Shown here piece after piece: positions 47,168-55,513 of a DNA stretch of 64,000 nucleotides. Positions within the stretch are counted from its first letter, which is position 1; the number at the start of each line of letters is the position of its first letter. Source of the stretch: Clostridia bacterium (GTDB lineage: Bacteria; Bacillota; Clostridia; Oscillospirales; Acutalibacteraceae); contig JAFTCX010000054.1 of NCBI GenBank assembly GCA_017454485.1, positions 1 through 64,000 on the forward strand. The letters run 5' to 3'. Made by a program: the position numbers and the translations under genes. The notes under the pieces were generated by a model. That model was not told where the DNA came from and did not search any database. It saw only the letters and a program-made list of their open reading frames with translations.

Positions 47168-49254
47168 TTATCCGGTATACGGCTCAATGTTTATGACATC
47201 CGCCGCAGGCGTTCTATCCGGCAAGGGATTTTTAAGAAGCTCATCGTATGTATATTTCATTCGCATAGTTGCCATATCGGAATAATAAACGTTGCCGAAA
47301 AGATCTGTCGCAAAGAAAACATATTGATACTCTTTGCCGTCAAGCGGCAATTCGGTAATGTATTTGTCAAAAGAAATTTCTCCGCATTCAAACGCATCGC
47401 CGTAAACATCTTTCGTCCCGGAATCTTTTACTATCTTTTCGGTGAGCAGCCGAATCTTTACATCATCCCTCAGCTCATAGATCGTATTATCGGGGATGCC
47501 TTTTTCGTCAGGCCCTTTCCGTATCCCGGACATCACATAGTAGCCGTTGTTAAACATGCTTTCATCCCACACAAAGCCGTATTGAAGCGTAGCCCGGTCA
47601 ACACCGTCAAACGGCTCCTTGTTGTAATTGATTTTGACAGGTGTTTCAAAGGTTAAAAAATCATTTGTATTGCTCAAAGCGGAGCTATACATCCTTTTGC
47701 CCTTAAAGGCTAAGGTCAAGCCTCTGAAATTGCTTTTGAAAACCATATTCTCATAATCTTTGTCAATATCGTTGTTTGTGCAAAGGATATGACGGGTGCC
47801 GTCGTCGTCGGTTTTCATCAGCATAAAATCAATGGACGAAAGATAACCATAGCTCTCTTTGGTAAGCGATACGGAAAAAGCTCCGCTCTCACTTACGCTG
47901 CCCCTGTCAACAAATTTGATCGGGGTATCCGGAACATCACAAAAATGCTTTTTTAGGAATTCGGTGTATTCTTCGCTGACGCTGAGCGATACATAATCTT
48001 CAACCTCCGCCTCATTATATGTGATCGGATAGTAGAAAGAAACGCCCTCATTGTTGCGGTTGCCGCTGTTTACGATATAGGGAACAGCCTTGTCAACGGC
48101 GCTTATCAGATCGACCATTGACAAGCCTTCATCCCACGCCAGATCAAAGAAATTTACCATATCCACCATATTTGAACTGTCATCAAACGGATGATCCATG
48201 CCGAATTTTTCGCGTTTTTTTGCAGCGGCGGTCAGGTGAGAGAAAAAGTTTTCGGTATCCGCCATTTTGTTCAAAAACGCAGAGCAGGCATCAAACTGAT
48301 TCACAAGCTCATCCGAGTGTGACAGGTCAATCAAAGACAGGGTAGAATAAGTGTCTTTGCTCGTTTTGGCGCATTTGTCCATAAATGCGTCGCAGATGCT
48401 TTTGCCGATCTCCTCGTTGGAACGATCAGAGGCAAAGGTTTCGCAAAGCGCCTGATAGTCCATGCCGCCGCCGGGGATCATCTCTTCGGAAGCAATCATA
48501 TAATCTGCGTAATCCTTCATGACCGAAATCACCTCAATGGTTGCCATCAGGCAGGCGTCATAGGTGATAAAATCCAGCTTTTGATGCAGCGCAGCGGCGT
48601 CGAGCGCTTCTTTCAATTCTGTCAGAGATAAGGAATCGAAGGCATAGTTTTCGTCAAAGCAAACACCCTTGGCAGAGCCGCCGCCGTGATCCCAAAGAAT
48701 CAACATGTTCTGCTCGCACGGATATTCCTTTTGTCCCCAAAGCAGAAAATCGGTCAGTGTTTCGGCGTCGCCCATGTTCGCCTGCGGCAGGGTTTCCAAA
48801 AGTTTGGTACCCACTGATTAACTCGGATGTGCAAATCTTGACGGTAAATTTTCCGTCATTTTGCACAGAAACCGCTTGCAAACCGTCAGGTTGGCTGCGC
48901 GATTTCTGTTACATCTGACGAAAAATTTCCTCGCCAATCTTCACGCACCGAGTTAATCAGCGGGTACCTTGAGCTTGCCGCCCTTTACCTCATAGCGTTG
49001 AATCGCGCCGGGGTCTATGTCGTGCGAACGCCAGGTTGCCGCTCCGCCGGTTTCAATGACAACCTTCATATTGTTTTGGATCGTTGCCGACAGAATTTCA
49101 TCAATGTTTTTGCCCGCAAGCCCCTGACGGGTTTCCAGATTGGACCCGCACATATAGAGAAAAATGGTTTTTTGCTGCCGCCGATTTTGTTGCACCCGCT
49201 GCATATCACAAGCAGCGAAATCAAGGCGAATAAAATCGGAAGAAGCTTTTTCAT
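47168..49254 (-). pseudogene. Clostripain (C11) family lipoprotein gene, broken twice
   Basis: Intact parts read as a secreted cysteine peptidase of the clostripain family. Signal peptide MKKLLPILFALISLLVICSG with Cys, then TIFLYMCGSNLETRQG, NMLILWDHGGGSAKGVCFDE (catalytic His) and LDFITYDACLMATIEVISVM (catalytic Cys). The body runs on to NIEPYTG at 47,168. Break 1: between the signal sequence and TIFLYMCG the frame shifts by -1 at a run of six A (near 49,165). Break 2: the 163-bp element at 48,806-48,968 with a stop codon. Removing 165 bp restores GKLKLLETLP, as expected for the family. It probably makes no full protease. Confidence 0.88.
48806..48968 (-). mobile_element. 163-bp palindromic element, copy E
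   Basis: Full-length copy, inverted relative to copies C and D. Both ends are GGTACCC..., with the inverted repeat running about 20 bp. Flanked by a 2-bp direct repeat TT on the plus strand (48804-48805 and 48969-48970). Inserted in the clostripain-family gene. Confidence 0.92.
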
Positions 49255-49269
49255 AACGGACGCCCCCAA

Positions 49270-50346
49270 TCAGTATTGGTCATACGCCCGATACCACTGC
49301 GCAAAACGTCGCAAACCTTCCCGCAGCGGTGTAGACGGCCGGAAGCCGAAGTCGCGTTCCAGCGCTGTCGTGTCGGCAAAAGTCACGGGAACATCCCCCG
49401 GCTGCATCGGCGCTAGCTCTTTGTGCGCGTCAAAATCATAGTCCGCCGGTAACACACCGGCAGCTACAAGCTCTTGTTGCAGAATATCGATAAAATCCAA
49501 AAGATTCTCAGGGCTACTGTTCCCGATATTATAAACCGCATAGGGCGGCACCGGCAGGCCGTCATTTCCGGTAACCTTTTTCGGAGCACCTTGCATCACG
49601 CGAACAAGCCCTTCTACTATATCATCTACGTATGTGAAATCTCGTTTGCAATTCCCAAAGTTAAAGATACGAATTTTCTCGCCTTTTTGCAATTTCTCCG
49701 TTGCGGAATAATAAAACATATCCGGACGACCTGCGGGACCGTATACCGTGAAAAAACGAAGTCCGGTCGACGGGATATTATAGAGCTTGCTGTAGCTGTA
49801 CGCGAGCAGTTCATTGCTCTTTTTTGTTGCCGCATACAGTGATACGGGATGGTCCACAGGATCATCCACACTGAACGGCACCTTCCGATTTCCACCATAG
49901 ACAGAGGAGCTGGACGCATACACCAAATGCTCTACCGGATAGCTTCGACACGCCTCAAGAATGTTGAAAAATCCCACAATGTTGCTCTCAATATAGGTTT
50001 CCGGATGATCAATCGAATAGCGGACGCCTGCCTGTGCGGCAAGGTTCACCACGATCTCCGGACGGTACTGCGCAAACAACCGCTCCAAAAGAGCTTTGTC
50101 TGAAAGGGACCCTTGAATAAAAACGTGTTGAACCGCAGATGCTTTTGCCGCTTTTTCAATCAGTCTCAAACGGTATTCCTTCAGCTTCGGATCATAGTAA
50201 TCATTCATGTTGTCCAAGGAGATGACTGTACCTTCCGTCATCTCATTCAGCAAACGCAAGACAAGGTTTGCTCCAATAAACCCGGGAGAGCCGGTTACCA
50301 ATACGGTTTTTCCGTTCAAACAAACCGTCTGCTTTTCATTCTTCAT
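49270..50346 (-). CDS. NAD-dependent epimerase, UDP-glucuronate 4-epimerase-like
   Basis: 358-residue extended short-chain dehydrogenase. NAD loop VLVTGSPGFIGANLVLRL (residues 15-32), NLAAQAGVRYSIDHPETYIESNIVGFFN near 100 (typical of UDP-glucuronate epimerases), SSSSVYGG near 143 and catalytic YAATKKSNE near 171. It would interconvert UDP-GlcA and UDP-GalA in the cytosol for polysaccharide synthesis. It overlaps the nucleotidyltransferase gene by 4 bp and is the last intact gene of the cluster. Confidence 0.88.
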   Translation of the reverse strand: MKNEKQTVCLNGKTVLVTGSPGFIGANLVLRLLNEMTEGTVISLDNMNDYYDPKLKEYRLRLIEKAAKASAVQHVFIQGSLSDKALLERLFAQYRPEIVVNLAAQAGVRYSIDHPETYIESNIVGFFNILEACRSYPVEHLVYASSSSVYGGNRKVPFSVDDPVDHPVSLYAATKKSNELLAYSYSKLYNIPSTGLRFFTVYGPAGRPDMFYYSATEKLQKGEKIRIFNFGNCKRDFTYVDDIVEGLVRVMQGAPKKVTGNDGLPVPPYAVYNIGNSSPENLLDFIDILQQELVAAGVLPADYDFDAHKELAPMQPGDVPVTFADTTALERDFGFRPSTPLREGLRRFAQWYRAYDQY

Positions 50347-51080
50347 CTGATGATCCCCTTATACGCCTTTTGAACGGCAGCATAGCTCTCCGGACTGCCG
50401 ATGTCGTAGCGCTTTCCCGGCATTTCCATGCTGTGCAAAACGCTGTGCGCACACATCCACGCCACAAGACTGCCGGGCGCGTCGGTGCCGCAGCCGTCCG
50501 CGACCGCGTCTTTGATGCGTCTTACGTCTGCGGCCTTGTAATAATAAAAGGGCGGCGTACACCAATGAGATTTCGGAACGTCCGGTTTTTCCTCCAGCGC
50601 GAGCAAAACCTCGTCTTTGCCAATCACCGACACGCCGGATTTGCGCAGCCGATTTTCGTCTGCTTCCCAATACCGCATGGTGCAGGAGGTGTTCTTTTGC
50701 TTTGCGTAGTCCAAAAATGAGGTCAGCGAAAAATCGAGCAGATTGTCGCCGGCAATCACCAACAGATCATCCTTTGGTTGCAGAGAATCAATGGCGAGCA
50801 ACAGATCACAGACTGCGCCGAGGCGCGTTTCGTTGCTCTCGGTTCCATCGTCAAGAACGCGAATCGGCAGCGGTCGCGCAGAGGCCCACGCACGAAACTG
50901 CCCCGCGAATTTGTGGTTTGTAATCACGATATATTCATCCACGGTTTTTGCAGAATCAATATCTTCGAGCAGCCAATCCAGTATTGTTTTGTTTCCGACT
51001 TTCAACAGCGGCTTCGGGAAATTTTCGGTCAACGGATATAACCGTGTTGCGTACCCTGCCGCAAGGATCATACATTTCAT
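50343..51080 (-). CDS. Sugar-1-phosphate nucleotidyltransferase
   Basis: 245-residue GT-A fold enzyme: MKCMILAAGYATRLYPLTEN with the KPLL motif (residues 23-26), VIAGDNLLDFSLTSFL near 106 (metal-binding Asp), EEKPDVPKSHW near 163. It resembles glucose-1-phosphate thymidylyl/uridylyltransferases. Next to a galacturonokinase-like gene it may form UDP-GalA (or another UDP-sugar) from the 1-phosphate; the nucleotide cannot be read from sequence. Overlaps the epimerase start by 4 bp. Confidence 0.85.
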   Translation of the reverse strand: MKCMILAAGYATRLYPLTENFPKPLLKVGNKTILDWLLEDIDSAKTVDEYIVITNHKFAGQFRAWASARPLPIRVLDDGTESNETRLGAVCDLLLAIDSLQPKDDLLVIAGDNLLDFSLTSFLDYAKQKNTSCTMRYWEADENRLRKSGVSVIGKDEVLLALEEKPDVPKSHWCTPPFYYYKAADVRRIKDAVADGCGTDAPGSLVAWMCAHSVLHSMEMPGKRYDIGSPESYAAVQKAYKGIIR

Positions 51081-51090
51081 AGCCGGTACC

Positions 51091-52290
51091 TTATCCCTTT
51101 CTGTTTGCCAGACCGTTTTCGCTTTCGCAGAGGCAGAAGGAATATTTTCCTTTCATTTCCGGGAATGCATCCAGATATCGGCGCTCCACATTTTCTGCAA
51201 TGTACTGCGCTTTATTCGGATTAATGAGCGCTATACAGCAACCCTTAAAACCGGCGCCGCTGAAACGTCCGCCATAAATACCGTCGGTTTCCGTCATGAT
51301 CTCATAAAGCTTGATTTGCTCGGGAGCACCGCTTTCCCAGTTATGGATGCTGCTCCACCCGGATTCAAAGCTGAGACGCCCGTAGGTATCCAAATCGCCG
51401 TTTCGCCACGCTTCTGCGCCGGCCTCCACGCGCTGAAACTCCGTAAACCAGTGTTCGCACCTGCGCATCCAGGGGGTGGGCAATTTGCTTTTATACTGCT
51501 GATATATTTCAAACGGGAGATCACGCGCATTCGTATCCTTAAATTTTCCGTATTCCAAGCCGGCGAACGCACGAAGCGCATAAATACCGGAGCGCAGCTC
51601 GTCAACGCGCATGTTGTACTTTGAGCTCAACAGAGAATGCTCCAGACCGCTGAAAAAAATCGCGATTTGATAGGGCTTCATCGACGGGTGCGTCGGGATC
51701 AATTCATAGCTGTTGTCTGCGCAGTCCAAATAGAGCAGATGATCCTTTTTGCCAAGCACCTCGCAGCTTTGATCCAATGTGCCGATATTGACGCCGACGT
51801 AGTTCTTTTCTGCGTCAAACGCCGTGTCAATCAGCTCCCTGTCGCTCAAAGTGATTCCGTTCACATCGCAGAGTGCAGATAAGAAGACAAGAATCACGGC
51901 AGCGGAAGAAGACAGTCCGCCGATCGGCAACCCGCCCTCTATGACCCCGCACAAACCGACAGAGAGAACGTACTTCTTTTCCAGCGCCCAGGTCGCGCCG
52001 CGCAAATAATCCGCCCAGTCGCCTGTTTTTTCACCAATTTCCAAAATATGCCACTGTGCGCGTTTTGAAAACTGGAGACTTGTCATTTCTATCACACCGT
52101 TTTGTTTTGGACGATAAGCAAGGTGAATTCCCTTGTTGATCGCAAAGCCTGTGATCTTTCCGAGATTGTGATCGGAATGCGCCCCGATCGGGCAGATGCG
52201 ATATGGCGCAAACGCCACACCTTCAGGGGCACGATGATAGATTTCATAAAACTTTTCTTCGCAATGCATAGTCTCCATGGGGGTGATCAT
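51091..52290 (-). CDS. GHMP kinase, galacturonokinase-like
   Basis: 399 residues, sugar-1-kinase of the GHMP superfamily. The N-terminal signature reads APYRICPIGAHSDHNLG, not the RVNLIGEHTDYN of galactokinases; Ala for Glu and His for Tyr here are, from memory, the pattern of plant galacturonokinase. ATP loop GGLPIGGLSSSAAV near 120, C-terminal GGRFSGAGFKGCCIAL near 340. Predicted product: GalA-1-phosphate (or a related 1-phosphate) for the adjacent nucleotidyltransferase. Three ATGs (52290, 52278, 52269) are possible; GAGGAATG spacing favours 52278. Confidence 0.82.
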   Translation of the reverse strand: MITPMETMHCEEKFYEIYHRAPEGVAFAPYRICPIGAHSDHNLGKITGFAINKGIHLAYRPKQNGVIEMTSLQFSKRAQWHILEIGEKTGDWADYLRGATWALEKKYVLSVGLCGVIEGGLPIGGLSSSAAVILVFLSALCDVNGITLSDRELIDTAFDAEKNYVGVNIGTLDQSCEVLGKKDHLLYLDCADNSYELIPTHPSMKPYQIAIFFSGLEHSLLSSKYNMRVDELRSGIYALRAFAGLEYGKFKDTNARDLPFEIYQQYKSKLPTPWMRRCEHWFTEFQRVEAGAEAWRNGDLDTYGRLSFESGWSSIHNWESGAPEQIKLYEIMTETDGIYGGRFSGAGFKGCCIALINPNKAQYIAENVERRYLDAFPEMKGKYSFCLCESENGLANRKG

Positions 52291-52352
52291 TCCTCTTTGT
52301 TGTACAGAGTAGTTCGTTTCATGAAGAGTTTCGCTGAATTTCTTCGGATAAA

Positions 52353-52640
52353 TCAGCGGATACTCATTCCTTTCAATTTCTCTTTTGACTTATCTGACGA
52401 ATGCAGATTTAGGATTCTAAAAAACAGAGCAGGGGAGAGGATCAAAAGCCACTTGATCAGAAGATCTTTTTTTTGTGAGCGTCGATCCCTTGCAGTATTT
52501 CAATGCATAAGTATTGATTTCTTTACGGTATTGCCGTCTGACCCGCAGTCTTGCAAACGCCCGTTTTCAAAACGAATCTTTTTACACTCGGCAATGTCAG
52601 CGCCCGTTTTAAGCAAAATTTGCATCAGTTTCTCATACAT
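52353..52640 (-). pseudogene. Remnant of a family-2 glycosyltransferase gene
   Basis: On the minus strand a frame from ATG 52640 reads MYEKLMQILLKTGADIAECK, RFENGRLQDCGSDGNTVKKS, ILMH, stop TGA (52502-52500), then continues in the same frame with RDRRSQKKDLLIKWLLILSP to GMSIR and a stop at 52,353. The first part looks like the region just after the DxD of GT2 enzymes (ADIxxC motif), the second like their C-terminal helix. The catalytic start and middle are missing. It fills most of the 369-bp gap between the GHMP kinase and CDP-glycerol transferase genes. Confidence 0.5.
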
Positions 52641-52659
52641 TGTGGGTTCCAACCAGTCC

Positions 52660-53835
52660 TTAACCTTTCAAAAGATTTTCAATTTCCTGATAGATTCTCT
52701 CGCTGTTGTTTTGATCATACAGCGGGAAAAACCGATCAATTCTTCGACTGTAGTTTTCGCTTAAAGATACGCCTTCCATCATGATTTCCCGAAAAGCATC
52801 AACAAGCGCCCGAGGCGTATATGCAACCCGCCCGAACCCGTCGCGCTCATAATCGAAGTATCCCTTATGATAATGCTCAGCGGCGTGCCGTTCTTTGTCA
52901 AACTGGAAAAACAGCATCGGTTTTCGCATATAAGCAAAATCAAAAAACACACTTGAAAAATCAGTGATCAGCAGCGCGGACTCTTTGAGCAGGGTTTGTA
53001 TCTCATACTCGTTTTCACCGGCTATGATCAGGTTTTCACTCAAAGAAACAAACAAATCTTTTTTTGCTTGCATTTCCGGGTGCGGATAAAAGATGATCCG
53101 ATATCCGGCGTCTTCGGCTGCACTGAGGAATTCCGAGTCTGTGATCACAAGATTCCACATGCGTATATATTCGCTGTTCCTGAGGTCCTCATCACTGAGA
53201 TTGGACAACCATGTTCTCCAGGTGGGCATGATCATGATTTGTTTTTTTGTTTTGATATCATGCAGAGCGTCATATCTTGCCAGCCCGGTATAAACAACTT
53301 CATTGTTTTTGTAATGAAAATGCTCTTTTACGTAATCGTATTCCGGCTTTGCGCCGCAAATAAAGAGGTCCAGCCGTGTGTGCTCGCTGTACAGCGCCGG
53401 TATATCTGCGGAAATGACTCCGTGCTGCAGGAAAACAAGCTTCTGGTTCTTTTGCTTGAATTTTACCGTTAATTTGCCAAAAGTCCAGTTGTCGGTTGGA
53501 ACCAGCTTTCTGATATGCGTGGAGATCAGCGCCTCGCTGCCGAAATACATGAGCCAATGCTTGATGGATCCGTAATAGATCACATCCCCGATCTCGGCAA
53601 CGGCTTTGAGTTTCGGCGAATCTTTGGTGATCACATAGAACACCTTTTGCTCAGGATGATTTTCTTTCAGATACTGGAAAAAACGGTAGCCGTTGTCCTG
53701 TGCCTGCCAGGGTCGTTCGCCGACAAGCCAGATATGCTTGTTGCCAAAGCACAGCTTTCCCATCGGATAAAACACAGCAGACTTGAGTACCGAAGAAACA
53801 AGCGTTCGTACTCTCGTTATCCTTTTTCGGTTCAT
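52660..53835 (-). CDS. CDP-glycerol (or CDP-ribitol) polyol-phosphotransferase
   Basis: 391-residue TagF/TarL-type transferase that moves polyol phosphate from CDP-polyol to a glycan or growing teichoic acid at the inner membrane face. Motifs: IWLVGERPWQAQDNGYRFFQYL near 35, LVFLQHGVISAD near 130 (catalytic His), IMPTWRTWL near 202, FYPHPEMQ near 252, LLITDFSSVFFDFAYMRKP near 292, all as in the family. With tarI/tarJ at 35-36.7 kb, ribitol phosphate is a possible donor. ATG chosen from AAGGAGG 8 bp upstream. Confidence 0.9.
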   Translation of the reverse strand: MNRKRITRVRTLVSSVLKSAVFYPMGKLCFGNKHIWLVGERPWQAQDNGYRFFQYLKENHPEQKVFYVITKDSPKLKAVAEIGDVIYYGSIKHWLMYFGSEALISTHIRKLVPTDNWTFGKLTVKFKQKNQKLVFLQHGVISADIPALYSEHTRLDLFICGAKPEYDYVKEHFHYKNNEVVYTGLARYDALHDIKTKKQIMIMPTWRTWLSNLSDEDLRNSEYIRMWNLVITDSEFLSAAEDAGYRIIFYPHPEMQAKKDLFVSLSENLIIAGENEYEIQTLLKESALLITDFSSVFFDFAYMRKPMLFFQFDKERHAAEHYHKGYFDYERDGFGRVAYTPRALVDAFREIMMEGVSLSENYSRRIDRFFPLYDQNNSERIYQEIENLLKG

Positions 53836-53869
53836 CCTATTGCCTCCTTCTGTTTTTATGTGTGCGCAT

Positions 53870-55402
53870 TCACAATGATTCAACCACAGGTTTCTTTCTT
53901 TTCAGGATGACATTCTTGAGATCGCGCAGGTGTTGTCTGTAAAAGAGAAACGCGCTGAAAGAATGTATCGTCAACGAAATCAACGTGATGACAGATGCTG
54001 CAAGCGCCCAGGAAAAATAATCGGTAATGGTAAAAAACTTCACAAAAAAGAATCCGGTCGCGCAGCTCAACGCGTAATCAACCATGTTGACAGCAAACCG
54101 CTTTATAAAGCCGGAAGGCGCGAAACAAAGCACATGTTTTGATAAGTAGTAAGCATAGTAAACAAACCGAAACAGATCGGCCACAAGCGTGCCGATTGCA
54201 ACGCCAACGAGATCATAACGTATGACGAGCACGACCGATAATACCGCATTGATGATCGCTTCTCCATATGCTGCTTTTCTTGTTTGTTTAAAGCGGTCTG
54301 CAGCAATCACCATCGCTTGATAAGGACCGCGAACACAGGCATAATAATTGGCCAGCGCAAAAACCAAGGCAAACAGGGGCCGGCTATAATTCACATCCTC
54401 GGCCCCATCGGTATAAATTCTTACAAACGGAACGATCATCACGGTTGTTACAGTGAATAAAGTCCCTGATAAAAATGACACTCCGGTATCGTAAATATCA
54501 AAGGTTTTTTTCAACTGCTCCGTTTCCTTCTTCGCCAACATATCACCGAAAACAGCCTCCATTCCGCCGGTGACAGCCGTAATAATGTTCAGTATGTTCT
54601 CAAGCACCATAAAATAGACAGAATAAACCGCAACTAAATTCAAGTTGGTCAAAACCGTCAAAACTGCAACATCAACATGGCTGTGTAAATACCCTGCAAT
54701 ATGCTGGCCGAGCCCGGTCCATTTTTGCTTCAGAAAGACTTCGTTTGATTTTTTTACCTTAACCAAATGAAAACTGCGTTTGACATAAATCCACATCAGT
54801 ACGGGGCTGAGCGCGTACACGATGCTGCTGAAAAGCTTAACGACAACGATATTACTGCCGATGCGAACAAGCACAACCACCATAATCATATTGAGAACGG
54901 TCGTAATAATGGTATTCAACTGCAGAAGGTAAACTCTCTGCGCCGCGGACAAGAGGATATTGTTCGAAATTCCAATAAAGTATTGGACAAACGTAGAAAA
55001 GCTGATAATCACAACCAGCAGGAAGGAGGTCGACCAGTCTATAACATCTGTGTTGGAAATTGCCTTAAAGGAGCACGCCAGCACCAAAACATAAACAGCA
55101 AAAACGCTCCCGACAACCCAGAAAAACCGCTTTACCTCATTCAATATTTTGCTGACTGTTTCCATATCGTTTTCAGCAAGGGGCTTATATAAAGCGGCTC
55201 TGGTGACACCCGGCACACCGCCATGCAGCAAATTAATGAATGTTAAGAACTGCGTAATGGAAGCGGTTGCACCGTACAGTTCACTGCCGAATGCCTTCAG
55301 CATTAAGGGTGTGACGATCAACCCGCAACCAAGCGTCACAAAACGCGCAAGCAGTGAAACAGCCATGCTTAACTTCACTCTGCGTTCTCTGTCTGTACTC
55401 AT
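53870..55402 (-). CDS. Polysaccharide flippase (Wzx/MATE-like)
   Basis: 510-residue polytopic membrane protein with about 12-14 hydrophobic segments, first at residues 13-35 (SLLARFVTLGCGLIVTPLML). It resembles oligosaccharide flippases that move lipid-linked repeat units across the membrane. The start at 55402 (MSTDRERRVK) follows AGAAAGGAAAAC; an in-frame extension reaching into the short element at 55,440 was rejected. It belongs to the Wzx/Wzy pathway together with the polymerase at 56953-58224. Confidence 0.88.
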   Translation of the reverse strand: MSTDRERRVKLSMAVSLLARFVTLGCGLIVTPLMLKAFGSELYGATASITQFLTFINLLHGGVPGVTRAALYKPLAENDMETVSKILNEVKRFFWVVGSVFAVYVLVLACSFKAISNTDVIDWSTSFLLVVIISFSTFVQYFIGISNNILLSAAQRVYLLQLNTIITTVLNMIMVVVLVRIGSNIVVVKLFSSIVYALSPVLMWIYVKRSFHLVKVKKSNEVFLKQKWTGLGQHIAGYLHSHVDVAVLTVLTNLNLVAVYSVYFMVLENILNIITAVTGGMEAVFGDMLAKKETEQLKKTFDIYDTGVSFLSGTLFTVTTVMIVPFVRIYTDGAEDVNYSRPLFALVFALANYYACVRGPYQAMVIAADRFKQTRKAAYGEAIINAVLSVVLVIRYDLVGVAIGTLVADLFRFVYYAYYLSKHVLCFAPSGFIKRFAVNMVDYALSCATGFFFVKFFTITDYFSWALAASVITLISLTIHSFSAFLFYRQHLRDLKNVILKRKKPVVESL

Positions 55403-55439
55403 CCGTTTTCCTTTCTCTTTATCCGCATTCTTCTTTTTG

Positions 55440-55513
55440 AGTACCCACTGATGAACTCGGATACGAAAACCTTGCCGGTAAATCTTCATGCACCAAGTTC
55501 ATCAGCGAGTACT
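55440..55513. mobile_element. Short (74-bp) derivative of the GGTACC-ended element
   Basis: AGTACCCACTGATGAACTCG at the left and CAAGTTCATCAGCGAGTACT at the right (the terminal repeat is 20 bp with few mismatches), but the centre is only about 34 bp. It lies between the TviB-like gene, whose stop codon touches it, and the flippase gene. No target duplication seen. Confidence 0.8.

Noticed and set aside
41810..48968. IS630-type reading with the conserved TA inside GGTACC as the target duplication
   Set aside because: That boundary gives an insertion of 157 bp, not divisible by three, and fails to restore the host frames, whereas 163 plus 2 does.
49150..49180. Programmed -1 ribosomal frameshift in the clostripain gene
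   Set aside because: In the upstream frame the run reads AAA AAA preceded by C, so the P-site tRNA would re-pair poorly, and there is a second lesion; decay is simpler. Transcriptional slippage remains possible.
52302..52362. Another degenerate element copy (AATCAGCGGATAC near 52,351)
   Set aside because: Only the right end resembles the element; the matching bases also encode the end of the glycosyltransferase remnant, so chance cannot be excluded.
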